Shown: positions 55,871 through 64,000 of the stretch, piece after piece
Numbering within the stretch: position 1 is the first letter of the stretch
Layout of the letters: each line of letters begins with the position of its first letter
DNA from: Bacillus taeanensis
Lineage (GTDB): Bacteria; Bacillota; Bacilli; Bacillales; UBA6769
Direction of reading: 5' to 3'
Assembly: GCF_003318295.1 (NCBI RefSeq)
Contig: NZ_QOCW01000011.1
Location: 1 to 64,000, forward strand
DNA length: 64,000 nt
Made by a program: the position numbers and the translations under genes
Notes under the pieces: generated by a model
Seen by the model: the letters and a program-made list of their open reading frames with translations, nothing else
Database searches by the model: none
Told to the model about the DNA's origin: nothing

Positions 55871-56737
55871 TTATGCTTTGCCGCTTGTCTTAAACTCTTT
55901 CATTTTGCTTTTAACAACGGCAATAACTGCTTCTTTAGCCGGTGTAATAATCGCCCGGGGCTCATATACTTTTTTATCGGCAGTTAAAGTGTCGCGGATT
56001 GCTTTTGTCCAAGCTTGAATGCATTCTGTATTTACATTAATTTTTGCGTGTCCAAGCTGAATTGCTTTTTGTATTTGATAATCAGGGATGCCGGAACCGC
56101 CGTGAAGAACGAGCGGCACTCCTGTAGATTCAGAAATGATTTGCATTTCTTCAAAACCTAATTTCGGTTCTCCTTCATATGGACCGTGAACAGAACCTAA
56201 GGCAGCCGCTAATGCATCAATATTCGCTTCTTTTACAATTCGCAAACACTCTTCAGGGTCAGCATAGCTGATACCCCCAATTAGTCCATCTTCCATTCCG
56301 CCGACAGTGCCCACTTCCGCTTCTACTGATACACCTCTTGCACGTGCATAGTCAACGACTTGTTTTGTCATCGCAATATTTTCATCGATCGGATAATGAG
56401 AACCGTCAATCATTACCGATGTAAATCCAGCATCAATCGCCTTTTTGCATCGCTCAATACTCATGCCGTGATCTAAATGCAGGACAACCGGCACGGTGAT
56501 TTCCATCTCCTCTACAAGACTGTAAACCATAGAAGCAATCGTTTTAAAGCCTCCTAAGTGGTCAACAAGTCGATCAGAAGCTCCAAGTATAAGCTGCGCT
56601 CGCTCTTCTTCAGCAGCTTGTAAAAACGCTTGAATGGATTCTAAGTTATTAATATTGTATTGACCGACAGCATAATGATTTTCCTTTGCTTGTATTAAAA
56701 TCTCTTTCATAGACACCAAACTCGCTGTTACAGGCAT
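55871..56737 (-). CDS. iolJ: IolJ aldolase
   Basis: 288 residues. Class II aldolase matching B. subtilis IolJ ([102 protein letters not shown]). Zinc His in LDHG, SVHG and LHGG. Cleaves 6-phospho-5-dehydro-2-deoxygluconate to malonate semialdehyde and DHAP. The ATG at 56737 is 6 bases after GGGGG. Confidence 0.95.
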   Translation of the reverse strand: MPVTASLVSMKEILIQAKENHYAVGQYNINNLESIQAFLQAAEEERAQLILGASDRLVDHLGGFKTIASMVYSLVEEMEITVPVVLHLDHGMSIERCKKAIDAGFTSVMIDGSHYPIDENIAMTKQVVDYARARGVSVEAEVGTVGGMEDGLIGGISYADPEECLRIVKEANIDALAAALGSVHGPYEGEPKLGFEEMQIISESTGVPLVLHGGSGIPDYQIQKAIQLGHAKINVNTECIQAWTKAIRDTLTADKKVYEPRAIITPAKEAVIAVVKSKMKEFKTSGKA

Positions 56738-56777
56738 CAACATCCCCCGTTCTTTTTATAAGATATCTTCTTTTAAC

Positions 56778-57623
56778 TTATACAGACTGGAGGTTATAAT
56801 ACTTTGAAACAACGTTCAGTGTTGTTTCTTTTGCTGTTTTGATTACTTCTTCAGCATCCAATTGATAGTATTCAGGGCGGAATAATTCAACAGAAACCAC
56901 TTCTGGTAAGCCGATTTCCTTCAATGTTGAGAAAATACCATCTAAATCAATTGCCCCGTGTCCAGGCCATACGCGATCTTCATCTGTCAGTAAACCAATT
57001 GTAAAATCTTCTGTATCATCAATGTGTAAAATAAATAGTTTTGAGCCGTCTGCTTTCTTCAAATCTTCTATATTAGATCCCATTGCATGGAAATGGAAGC
57101 AGTCAAATACTAATCCAACATTTTCACGATTAACGGTTTCAACAATATCATATGCTTGACCAAATGTATTAACCGTGCATTGTGGATGACCAACAAATTC
57201 CACAGCAATTTTTACTCCATACGGTTCTGCAATATCTGAAAGCTCTGTTAGTACTTCAACGCAGCTGTTTTTAATATCTTTCTTTAAAATCTTTTGTTCT
57301 GTTACAAGCGGTACAGCAACCACATATTTCACGCCTAATTTCTGAGCTTTTTCCATCATATCTTTAAATTCATTAATAATTTCTTTGTATCCTTCTTCAT
57401 CACGGTTATTGAAAAACACAAGCGCGTTAAACGCAAGCGGTTTAATATGATTTGCATTAAAGAATTCAGCTAGTTCATCAATAGACTTCTCTTTTAAATA
57501 CTCAGGCAGCTTGTCCATTGTACGAATTTCAATATAATCATAGCCGTGTTTTTCACAATACTCCAGGTCTTTTGCTAGATTCGAGTTTTCTAGTGTTGTT
57601 GCTTGATTAAAACAAAGTTTCAT
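56778..57623 (-). CDS. iolI: Inosose isomerase IolI
   Basis: 281 residues. Nearly the same as B. subtilis IolI (MKLCFNQATTLENSNL, GYDYIEIRTMDKLPEYLK, LVFFNNRDEEGY, HPQCTVNTF). Metal ligands Glu142, Asp174, His200 and Glu246 fall at the same numbers as in B. subtilis IolI. Interconverts 2-keto-myo-inositol and 1-keto-D-chiro-inositol. ATG at 57623 after GGAGG; iolJ follows by 40 bases. Confidence 0.95.
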   Translation of the reverse strand: MKLCFNQATTLENSNLAKDLEYCEKHGYDYIEIRTMDKLPEYLKEKSIDELAEFFNANHIKPLAFNALVFFNNRDEEGYKEIINEFKDMMEKAQKLGVKYVVAVPLVTEQKILKKDIKNSCVEVLTELSDIAEPYGVKIAVEFVGHPQCTVNTFGQAYDIVETVNRENVGLVFDCFHFHAMGSNIEDLKKADGSKLFILHIDDTEDFTIGLLTDEDRVWPGHGAIDLDGIFSTLKEIGLPEVVSVELFRPEYYQLDAEEVIKTAKETTLNVVSKYYNLQSV

Positions 57624-57774
57624 AGTTAAATCCTCCAATATTTTTATTTTTTACAAAGGTTTAATAATTTAATATTTTTTAACCTAATAAACCCTTCTGA
57701 ATCCCCTTACATATATATTTAAGTTTGTCTTTCCTAACATTTCATATGAAAGGGGCGGGTTATTAAGGTTTATT

Positions 57775-59181
57775 TCATTTAGCCATTTTATTTACAGCTT
57801 CTTGATTGCCTTGACTGCCAGAAGTACGGAAATAATGTTCTAACTGCTCAAGTGTAAGCCCTTTCGTTTCTGGTAAATATTTTTTCACGAATGTAATTGC
57901 TCCAAGACCTAGAACTACGAAGACAAAGAATGTCGTAGACAAACCAACTGTAGCGAGTAATACCGGGAACATCAAACCAATAAGACCGTTTACAACCCAG
58001 AGACAAAGAACAGTAGTACCCATTCCAACACCACGTAAACGAAGCGGGAAGATTTCAGAAAGCATTAACCATGTTACTGGTGAAATAGCACCTTGTTGGA
58101 AAGCAAGAAACGTAACTGTTAAAGCAAGCACGATATATGGAAGTGCTGTTGTTCCTTCAAGTGTAAGAGAAAAGATTCCGATAAGGAGAAGCGATGCCGT
58201 TGTTCCTGCCAAGCCAGTGATCAACATTGGACGGCGGCCTACTTTACCAAGAAGCCAGATACCTACGAAAGTTGCTAAAACCGAAATCACACCATTTGCA
58301 ATGTTACCGATAAGTGCAGCCTCTGTTTTAAAACCTGCATCTTTCAGAATTTCAGTACCATAATACATAATTGAGTTAACACCTGTAATTTGCTGTACCA
58401 CCGCGATCCCAATTCCGATAAAAGCGATACGGCGAATCCAAGGAACAGCAAGCATATCTTTAAATGTCGCTTTTTTCGTTTCTTTCTCTTCACTGAAAGC
58501 TGTTTTAATTTCATTTAATTCTGATTTAGCGCGGTCCTCTTCACGAATTTTGCGAAGAACGCCGAGCGCATCATCGTTTTTCTTTTTCGAAACGAGCCAG
58601 CGTGGGCTTTCAGGCATTTTCAGCATTCCAAAGAATAGGAAGAGTGCTGGAAGTGCTGCAATCACCAACATGTAACGCCAAACATGAGGATGATCCCCCA
58701 TCATGTTTCCAAGAATCGCGTTAAAAACAAAAGCTAATAACTGACCACTTACAATCATTAATTCATTTTGGGTTACCATTCTTCCGCGGCTCTCAGCAGG
58801 TGACATTTCCGCTAAATAAGTCGGTACCGTTACGGATGCTCCCCCTACAGCAAGTCCAAGCAGGAAACGAGAGATTGTCATAATCGTAACGTTTGGAGCT
58901 AAAGTACATCCTAGTGTAGCGATAAAGAATAATACGGCGAGATAAAGAATATTTTTGCGTCGGCCGTTATAATCTGATAGTCGACCGCCAAATACTGCAC
59001 CTATCGCAGCTCCAAAAAGTAGGATACTTGCAACTAGACCTTCAGTAAAGGGATTGAGACCAAGTTCTTCAGACATATAAGGTAAGGCACCATTAATAAC
59101 CCCAGTGTCATAACCAAAAAGAAGCCCTCCAAAAGTTGAAATTAAAATAACTTTCATTAAAAATGATTTTTGTGTATTCAA
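57775..59181 (-). CDS. iolT: Inositol MFS symporter IolT
   Basis: 468 residues, 12 helices, sugar-porter family. Very similar to B. subtilis IolT: STFGGLLFGYDTGVINGALPYM, GGRLSDYNGRRK, PESPRWLVSK, QQITGVNSIMYYGTEIL, GKVGRRPM, LPETKGLTLEQLE. Imports myo-inositol with H+. Upstream are the GGGTAATCGATAACCC operator and two cre-like sites. Confidence 0.95.
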   Translation of the reverse strand: MNTQKSFLMKVILISTFGGLLFGYDTGVINGALPYMSEELGLNPFTEGLVASILLFGAAIGAVFGGRLSDYNGRRKNILYLAVLFFIATLGCTLAPNVTIMTISRFLLGLAVGGASVTVPTYLAEMSPAESRGRMVTQNELMIVSGQLLAFVFNAILGNMMGDHPHVWRYMLVIAALPALFLFFGMLKMPESPRWLVSKKKNDDALGVLRKIREEDRAKSELNEIKTAFSEEKETKKATFKDMLAVPWIRRIAFIGIGIAVVQQITGVNSIMYYGTEILKDAGFKTEAALIGNIANGVISVLATFVGIWLLGKVGRRPMLITGLAGTTASLLLIGIFSLTLEGTTALPYIVLALTVTFLAFQQGAISPVTWLMLSEIFPLRLRGVGMGTTVLCLWVVNGLIGLMFPVLLATVGLSTTFFVFVVLGLGAITFVKKYLPETKGLTLEQLEHYFRTSGSQGNQEAVNKMAK

Positions 59182-59289
59182 GTTGAATCCTCCTTTAAAA
59201 CATCTTGACTTTTTTTGTTTTTTAATTATTCTTGATTACTTATTAGTTATTTTTTGATTATATTTTGTTTTTAAAATCCAACATTTTCT

Positions 59290-59303
59290 TTGAAACGCTT
59301 TCA
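59290..59303. promoter_or_regulatory. cre-like site before iolT
   Basis: TTGAAACGCTTTCA, 13 of 14 cre positions. Confidence 0.6.
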
Positions 59304-59388
59304 CTGAACAGAAATTTAATCTATCACCCTATTCAATCCACAGATTTTCGAATAACTATACAGAAGATCAAAATTCAAAATATTTTTT

Positions 59389-59404
59389 GGGTAATCGATA
59401 ACCC
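59389..59404. promoter_or_regulatory. GGGTWATCGATWACCC operator, copy 3 (iolT)
   Basis: GGGTAATCGATAACCC, about 208 bases upstream of iolT and between the two cre-like repeats. Confidence 0.8.
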
Positions 59405-59421
59405 TAATCCAATCATAATAC

Positions 59422-59435
59422 TAAAAGCGTTTTCA
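59422..59435. promoter_or_regulatory. Second cre-like site before iolT
   Basis: TAAAAGCGTTTTCA, 13 of 14 cre positions. Confidence 0.6.
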
Positions 59436-59575
59436 GTCAACAGAAATTTCAGTATTTTTTTGTTTAATTAAAATATGGCTTTAAAAACCATGAAAATACA
59501 AGCGTATAATTATAGTATATTTCTTTTTATCCCTCTCTAACCTCATTACTTTCCTTTTTTATATTAGGCCAAAAG

Positions 59576-59637
59576 TTTGGTTAAGCCTTTTATTAATTAA
59601 ACAACTTAAAAATAAAATTTGGTTAAGTTTTGATTAA
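59576..59637. promoter_or_regulatory. IolR-type operator cluster
   Basis: TTTGGTTAAG at 59576-59585 and 59618-59627 (exact repeats, 42 bases apart), then TTTTGATTAA at 59628-59637. They resemble the HYTHTTGRTYW repeats recognised by B. subtilis IolR, about 115-175 bases upstream of iolR; autoregulation is likely. Confidence 0.6.
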
Positions 59638-59752
59638 CTATTGAAAAAATGTACCCAATCATTTATATTAGTATTACAAAGTACTGCTGCAGCTTTATGA
59701 ATATATCAATATAGATGTAAAGACAAAGCTATTATTAACAAGGGGGAGCAGA

Positions 59753-60514
59753 TTGAAAACAAAACGGATTGAGCAAATACAAGATTATGTTTTCGAACAT
59801 CAAACCGTATCTTTAGATGACCTTGTTAATGTGTTTAATGTATCAAAAAACACAATTCGGCGGGACGTTCAACAGTTAGTCGAACGAGGAAAAATTCAGA
59901 AAGTATATGGGGGAGTCGCTGTAAAGCATACATCTCTTGAGTCATTTAACGAAAGACAAACACGCCATCAACAGCAAAAGCAATCCATTGCGAAAGCAGC
60001 AGCTAATTTCGTAAATAATGGAGATATTATTTATATCGATACAGGGACGACAACATTAGAAATGATTGAGTACTTACAGGCAAAACAGGTAACAATTATT
60101 ACTAACAATTTAGACTTTATTATCAAATCCTTTCCACATGAAAATTTAAATGTTATTTCAATGGGTGGTGAATTTGATCGTAAAACAAAATCATTTGTTA
60201 GTTTAAAAAACATGGATCTGTTAAAGGCTTATAATATTAACAAAGCTTTCATGGCTTCTACTGGTATTTCTATATCAAATGGCGTAACCCATTCGTCCCC
60301 TCTTGAAAGTGAAACAAAGCAAACAGTTGTTAATAAAAGTGCAGAAGTGTATTTATTGGTTGATTCTAATAAATTTGATAAATACGCTTTAATGACCTAT
60401 TGCAATCTTAATGACATTGACACTCTTGTTACTGATCAAGCACCAGGTAATGTATATCAAGAATATGCAGCTATAAATGATATTAAGCTTGTCATATCAG
60501 ACAAGCTTCATTAA
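59753..60514 (+). CDS. iolR: DeoR-family repressor IolR
   Basis: 253 residues. DeoR HTH at about 18-38 ([36 protein letters not shown]) and a sugar-phosphate domain ([47 protein letters not shown]). Close to B. subtilis IolR, which responds to 2-deoxy-5-keto-gluconate 6-phosphate. Divergent from iolT. TTG start after AAGGGGGAGC. Confidence 0.9.
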   Translation: MKTKRIEQIQDYVFEHQTVSLDDLVNVFNVSKNTIRRDVQQLVERGKIQKVYGGVAVKHTSLESFNERQTRHQQQKQSIAKAAANFVNNGDIIYIDTGTTTLEMIEYLQAKQVTIITNNLDFIIKSFPHENLNVISMGGEFDRKTKSFVSLKNMDLLKAYNINKAFMASTGISISNGVTHSSPLESETKQTVVNKSAEVYLLVDSNKFDKYALMTYCNLNDIDTLVTDQAPGNVYQEYAAINDIKLVISDKLH

Positions 60515-60540
60515 TAAAAACACCTAAGGAGGAACATATA

Positions 60541-60930
60541 ATGCCATTACTTCGTTTTGATTTAATCCAAGGTCGTGATGAAGAAAGTTTAAGAAAATTA
60601 TTAGATACTGCACACCATGCAATGTTAACAGCGTTTGACGTACCGGAGCGGGACCGCTATCAAATTGTTCATCAACACCCTGAGAATGAACTTATTATTG
60701 AAGATACGGGACTTGGCTTTCAAAGGAGCAAAGATATCGTAATCATCAGCATTACTAGTAAACCAAGAACGAGAGAACAAAAAGAAAAACTATACTCGTT
60801 AATGGCAGAAAACCTTCAATCAGAGTGCGGTATCTCACCCGAAGACCTAATGATTTCTATTACTGAAAATGGAGATGCTGACTGGAGTTTCGGACTTGGT
60901 GAAGCACAGTTTCTAACAGGAAAATTATAA
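60541..60930 (+). CDS. Tautomerase family protein
   Basis: 129 residues, cis-CaaD/MSAD-like tautomerase superfamily. Pro2 after the initiator Met is the expected catalytic base; [28 protein letters not shown] is the family middle. Possibly acts on malonate semialdehyde-like 3-oxo acids, which inositol breakdown makes, but this is inference. It follows iolR by 26 bases; SD AAGGAGG. Confidence 0.85.
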   Translation: MPLLRFDLIQGRDEESLRKLLDTAHHAMLTAFDVPERDRYQIVHQHPENELIIEDTGLGFQRSKDIVIISITSKPRTREQKEKLYSLMAENLQSECGISPEDLMISITENGDADWSFGLGEAQFLTGKL

Positions 60931-60955
60931 TTTCTATCCATATTTCATTTCTTTT

Positions 60956-60987
60956 GGACAACTTCATTCTTTGAAGTTGTCCTTTTT
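60956..60987. terminator. iolR-tautomerase terminator
   Basis: GGACAACTTCA and TGAAGTTGTCC arms followed by TTTTT. Confidence 0.9.
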
Positions 60988-61050
60988 CACATCCAACTTC
61001 CTGCTACCCTTCATAAAGTAAACAACTAACATTTAACCCAAAACTTCCTA

Positions 61051-61079
61051 TTGACTTTCAACCATTACTTATTTATAAT
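61051..61079 (+). promoter_or_regulatory. Sigma-A promoter for a small ORF
   Basis: TTGACT (61051-61056), 17-base spacer, TATAAT (61074-61079). Confidence 0.75.
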
Positions 61080-61148
61080 TTTCAGAAAATAGATTCTTTT
61101 CTATATATTCGACATCATGAAAAACTCAACAGGAAGGTAGTGGAGAAA

Positions 61149-61250
61149 ATGAAAGCTGCAGCAGTGGAAAAAAAGGAAAAACCAGAACAAAAACAGGTAA
61201 AAGAAGAAATGCACGTTATTGACATGATTAACGCAATTTATAACAGATAA
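61149..61250 (+). CDS. 33-residue basic/acidic small protein
   Basis: MKAAAVEKKEKPEQKQVKEE followed by MHVIDMINAIYNR. GGAGAAA lies just before the ATG and a strong promoter 70 bases upstream. A charged, disordered-looking N-terminus and a short amphipathic tail. I do not recognise the family. The near-consensus promoter and SD support translation. Confidence 0.6.
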   Translation: MKAAAVEKKEKPEQKQVKEEMHVIDMINAIYNR

Positions 61251-61323
61251 TCTATAAAGGACCCTTACTTATCTGTTTAGAAAGGGCGTATATAAAAATT
61301 GAACGACATTTATCATTTATAAT

Positions 61324-61357
61324 CCTGCACATTTAATAATAAGCTAAATGATGCAGG
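61324..61357. terminator. Terminator of GGCT-like gene
   Basis: CCTGCACATTTA and TAAATGATGCAGG arms, one interruption. Confidence 0.7.
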
Positions 61358-61370
61358 GTATCTTTATGTA

Positions 61371-62261
61371 TTAGGTGTGAAACTTTCTTCCCATCTCTCC
61401 GACTGCTAAAATCTGCTTAGCGTATTTCCAATCAGGATGATCAAAATGATCTTCAAACTCTTTAAGCTGTCGTTCTACTTGCTGTTTTACAACATAACTC
61501 CATCTTAATAAATGAATAAATTCCTCCCTTGTTCCTTTATAATCAATACGTTGTTTAACTTTATCAATCATGTCTGCCTGCCACATTCCTTTTAAAGGAG
61601 AGGTCCCCCCAATATCTTTGAAACGAACATACTTCCCTTCATCTAACAATGCATGCGGGTAATAATAGGCATAGACAGATTCAAAATACTCTCCGGTGGC
61701 TAATTGAAGTTTCCCGCCTCGGTGTTCTCGTAATTCATAGGTTTCTTCTGTTCTTGTAATAAGCTCAAGCTGTTTTTTATCAACAAATGTTACCCATACT
61801 TCTGACTGTGCCCCTTGGACCGGAGCAATAACGGCCGGAAGAGAGCCATAAGGAGCTAAAAAGGCACCATATACCACATCCGTATCTTTTATTTGACTTC
61901 GAATATGAATAACAAGATCGTTTTGAGAAGGATTTAACCCGAATTTATATTTTAATTGTGCTAAACATACATTTGATCCGTATGCGAGAAGCGGCACTCG
62001 ATCCTTCATCGGTGTAAATTCGTTCTCTTCTAAAAAGGCTTTAATCGTCATTTTTTTATAAGGAGAGAACGCAAAAGATCCAAGAAGATGTTCACTTTTA
62101 GCAACATGAACCGTTAAATTTTCAACAGGAACTCCTGGTGTTTCCTCAATATAATGTGCTTTTCCCTCATAATAAATAAATGAAGAGCTTGGTCTTGGTC
62201 CTGGATAAATATCCGGATGATCATACGGACTTAACTCAATTGGTTTATTTTCTCGATACAT
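61371..62261 (-). CDS. GGCT-like domain protein
   Basis: 296 residues. LLAYGSNVCLAQLKYKFG near 91-108 is the YGSN motif of the gamma-glutamylcyclotransferase-like fold; VYGAFLAPYGSLPAVIAP and VWVTFVDKKQLELITRTEETYE follow the fold pattern. The rest is unfamiliar. Substrate and role unknown. SD AAAGGAGAAG precedes the ATG. Confidence 0.7.
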   Translation of the reverse strand: MYRENKPIELSPYDHPDIYPGPRPSSSFIYYEGKAHYIEETPGVPVENLTVHVAKSEHLLGSFAFSPYKKMTIKAFLEENEFTPMKDRVPLLAYGSNVCLAQLKYKFGLNPSQNDLVIHIRSQIKDTDVVYGAFLAPYGSLPAVIAPVQGAQSEVWVTFVDKKQLELITRTEETYELREHRGGKLQLATGEYFESVYAYYYPHALLDEGKYVRFKDIGGTSPLKGMWQADMIDKVKQRIDYKGTREEFIHLLRWSYVVKQQVERQLKEFEDHFDHPDWKYAKQILAVGEMGRKFHT

Positions 62262-62454
62262 CCTTACTTCTCCTTTCCGCGTTCTTAATTATTTTTGTTA
62301 AAAATAGTTCGACTGCAGCACACTATTATTAAAATTTTAGCTCTATTTTAAAAAGTAAAAACAAAGGTAGCCACGTTTACGTAAAAATGATAGGATGTAA
62401 TTATTATTTATCCCGTCTATTTCATTACATTACTAAAGGAGTGTCATTCAATCA

Positions 62455-63531
62455 ATGGAACGTAGTTATATTTTTAATGCTGGACCATCTGCTTTACCAC
62501 TTGAAGTATTACAAAAAGCGCAAAATGAACTCGTTAATTTCGAAAACACTGGAATGTCAGTAATGGAGCTTAGTCACCGCAGTCCTGCTTATGATAAAGT
62601 TCATCAAAAAGCAAAGAGTTTACTTCGTGAGCTTCTTTCAATTCCTGAAAATTATGAAGTGCTCTTTTTACAAGGCGGTGCAAGCCTTCAATTTACAATG
62701 ATTCCAATGAACCTTTTAGGAGAAGGCGTAGGAAACTATGTTTTAACTGGATCATGGTCTGATAAAGCACTTAAAGAAGCAAAGAAAATTGGGGATACTG
62801 CTGTTTCAGCAAGTACAAAAGAAACAAATTATGATCGCATTCCTACCCTGTCTGAACTAAAACATAATGAGAATGACGCTTATTTACATGTGACATCAAA
62901 TAACACAATTTTTGGAACACAGTGGCATGAGTTTCCTAAAAATGTACCAACATTAATTGCCGATATGTCTAGTGATATTTTAAGCCGTCCGCTTAACGTA
63001 AGCGATTTTGGGATGATTTATGCAGGGGCACAAAAAAATCTAGGACCGTCTGGCGTAACGGTTGTCATTATGAGAAAAGACTTAGTAGAACGTATTCCAG
63101 ACAACTTAGCAACAATGCTCGATTATCGTACACATATTAAATCAGATTCTTTATTTAATACACCACCAACATTTGCAATCTATATGCTTTCTCTCGTCTT
63201 AGAATGGGTGAAAGAAAAAGGTGGTGTTGCTGAGGTCGAAGCCATTAATAAGGAAAAAGCAAACCTTCTTTACGATACAATCGACAACAGCGGTGGTTTC
63301 TACAAAGGGCATGCTCAAAAAGATAGCCGTTCCCTTATGAATGTAACCTTTACTCTTCCAAATGAAGAATTAACAAAACAATTTTTATCACAAGCAAAAG
63401 AAAAAGGATTTGTTGGTCTAAATGGTCACCGTTCTGTCGGTGGATGCCGTGCTTCTATTTACAATGCCGTTCCTCTTGAAGCAGTAAAGGCATTAAGTGA
63501 ATTTATGCAATCTTTTCAAGAAAAAGCATAA
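62455..63531 (+). CDS. serC: Phosphoserine aminotransferase SerC
   Basis: 358 residues. PLP enzyme of serine synthesis. FNAGPSALPLEVLQKAQ at 6-22, MELSHRSPAYDKVHQKA, LFLQGGASLQFTMIP, PLP Lys in GAQKNLGPSGV, and GHRSVGGCRASIYNAVPLEAV near the C-terminus. AAAGGAG lies 13-14 bases before the ATG, longer than usual. Followed by trpP, near hit as in B. subtilis. Confidence 0.95.
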   Translation: MERSYIFNAGPSALPLEVLQKAQNELVNFENTGMSVMELSHRSPAYDKVHQKAKSLLRELLSIPENYEVLFLQGGASLQFTMIPMNLLGEGVGNYVLTGSWSDKALKEAKKIGDTAVSASTKETNYDRIPTLSELKHNENDAYLHVTSNNTIFGTQWHEFPKNVPTLIADMSSDILSRPLNVSDFGMIYAGAQKNLGPSGVTVVIMRKDLVERIPDNLATMLDYRTHIKSDSLFNTPPTFAIYMLSLVLEWVKEKGGVAEVEAINKEKANLLYDTIDNSGGFYKGHAQKDSRSLMNVTFTLPNEELTKQFLSQAKEKGFVGLNGHRSVGGCRASIYNAVPLEAVKALSEFMQSFQEKA

Positions 63532-63631
63532 TTTCACTATATAAATATAACTTTTCATTTAAAGAATAGTTTGTTATCATAAAAGCAGAAACTTTCGCAG
63601 TGGGCAATGAGTGCACCATTGGAAGGTAAAA

Positions 63632-63660
63632 GAGCCTAGCTTAGAAGAGGAGAGATTGAG
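63632..63660 (+). promoter_or_regulatory. TRAP (MtrB) binding site in trpP leader
   Basis: Six NAG triplets GAG, TAG, TAG, GAG, GAG, GAG at 63632, 63637, 63642, 63647, 63652 and 63658, spaced 2,2,2,2 and 3 bases, ending at the TTG start. This is the (G/U)AG array bound by tryptophan-activated TRAP and overlaps the ribosome site, so translation of trpP should be blocked when tryptophan is plentiful. Confidence 0.85.
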
Positions 63661-64000
63661 TTGAAAACAAAAAATTTAGTATTTATGGCATTGCTGTTAG
63701 GGATAGGTGTGGTTTTACATGCAGTTGTTCCACCATTCTTTTTTGGAATGAAACCTGATATGCTGCTCGTGATGATGTTCCTAGGTATTTTACTGTTTCC
63801 GGAGAAAAAGCATGTTCTTATGCTTGGACTTGCAGCAGGATTAATCTCTGCTGCAACAACAAATTTTCCAGGCGGACAATTACCAAATGTTATTGACAAA
63901 ACGATGACAGCATATATTTTCTTCGGCATGTTACTAATAATAACCAAATTCCGTTATTCTACTGTTACAGCTGCTATTTTAGCCGCTGTTGGAACGTTAG
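63661..64000 (+). CDS. trpP: Tryptophan transporter TrpP, N-terminal part
   Basis: The first 113 codons; the gene leaves the window. TTG start. Hydrophobic permease matching B. subtilis TrpP (MKTKNLVFMALLLGIGVVLH, GMKPDMLLVMMFLGILLFPEKKHV, AAGLISAATTNFPGGQLPN, IDKTMTAYIFF). Imports tryptophan. The leader has a TRAP binding array. Confidence 0.93.
   Translation, partial: MKTKNLVFMALLLGIGVVLHAVVPPFFFGMKPDMLLVMMFLGILLFPEKKHVLMLGLAAGLISAATTNFPGGQLPNVIDKTMTAYIFFGMLLIITKFRYSTVTAAILAAVGTL

Larger units (their letters stand above)
59182..59752. other. 571-bp iolT-iolR divergent control region
   Basis: No gene. Two 22-base near-repeats (59296-59317, 59428-59449; 19 of 22 identical) each contain a cre-like site and flank the GGGTAATCGATAACCC operator; TTTGGTTAAG repeats lie on the iolR side. 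Confidence 0.8.

Noticed and set aside
63636..63947. 103-codon minus-strand frame opposite trpP
   Set aside because: Antisense shadow; the plus strand matches TrpP.

Overview
The window is a low-GC Gram-positive chromosome segment from a Bacillaceae bacterium. Housekeeping genes recognisable by sequence (hmoB, pbpF, hemE-hemH-hemY, hit, ecsA-ecsB-ecsC, serC, trpP) match Bacillus subtilis relatives and lie in nearly the same neighbourhoods. AGGAGG-type ribosome sites, cre-type catabolite operators, a sigma-54 promoter with its activator and a TRAP-binding leader fit the same group.

Region 1 (1-11.3 kb, minus strand) is an inositol catabolism and uptake block. In transcription order it holds an MFS permease, a ribose/inositol-type ABC importer (binding protein, ATPase, permease), a ketose-3-epimerase-like TIM barrel, iolX, an iolG paralog, a class II aldolase, iolC and the start of iolD. 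Nearly every gap carries the palindrome TTAAGCGCTTAA or a close variant, the kind of site reported for the LacI-type repressor IolQ; its gene is not in the window. Region 2 (11.3-20.4 kb) holds an aldehyde dehydrogenase behind a sigma-54 promoter with its likely activator, then a SorC/DeoR-type regulator, transketolase, and a degenerate phosphofructokinase-like protein.

Region 3 (19.5-32.1 kb) is a sugar-acid block: two RpiR regulators, a GntP permease, a TRAP transporter operon with D-galactonate dehydratase, a 2-hydroxyacid dehydrogenase and an HPr-like protein without the active-site histidine, then 6-phosphogluconate dehydrogenase and gluconate kinase. Several cre sites and AT-rich RpiR-type inverted repeats lie between them.

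Region 4 (32-53.8 kb) is mostly conserved core: a YhfI-type hydrolase, a broken PilZ-domain gene, hemolysin III, a ketopantoate reductase homolog, hemY-hemH-hemE, pbpF, hmoB, PRC-barrel, lipid kinase, PAP2, DJ-1/PfpI, ferritin-like, ecsC-ecsB-ecsA, a PCYCGC lipoprotein and hit. A three-gene inositol island (SDR, IolH-like, iolG) interrupts it between hemE and pbpF. Two tandem, related, separately terminated non-coding transcripts appear to lie between the PCYCGC lipoprotein gene and hit.

Region 5 (53.8-64 kb) holds a second inositol cluster (iolT, iolI, iolJ, iolS, a ribokinase-family gene, with iolR divergent), then a tautomerase, a 33-residue peptide, a GGCT-like protein, serC and the start of trpP. 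An operator GGGTWATCGATWACCC occurs upstream of the iolG paralog, iolG and iolT, and ties the three inositol loci together. The most notable unexplained items are the tandem RNA pair, the two-motif inositol regulon, the catalytically degenerate Pfk-like protein beside transketolase, and the His-less HPr-like protein in the TRAP operon.
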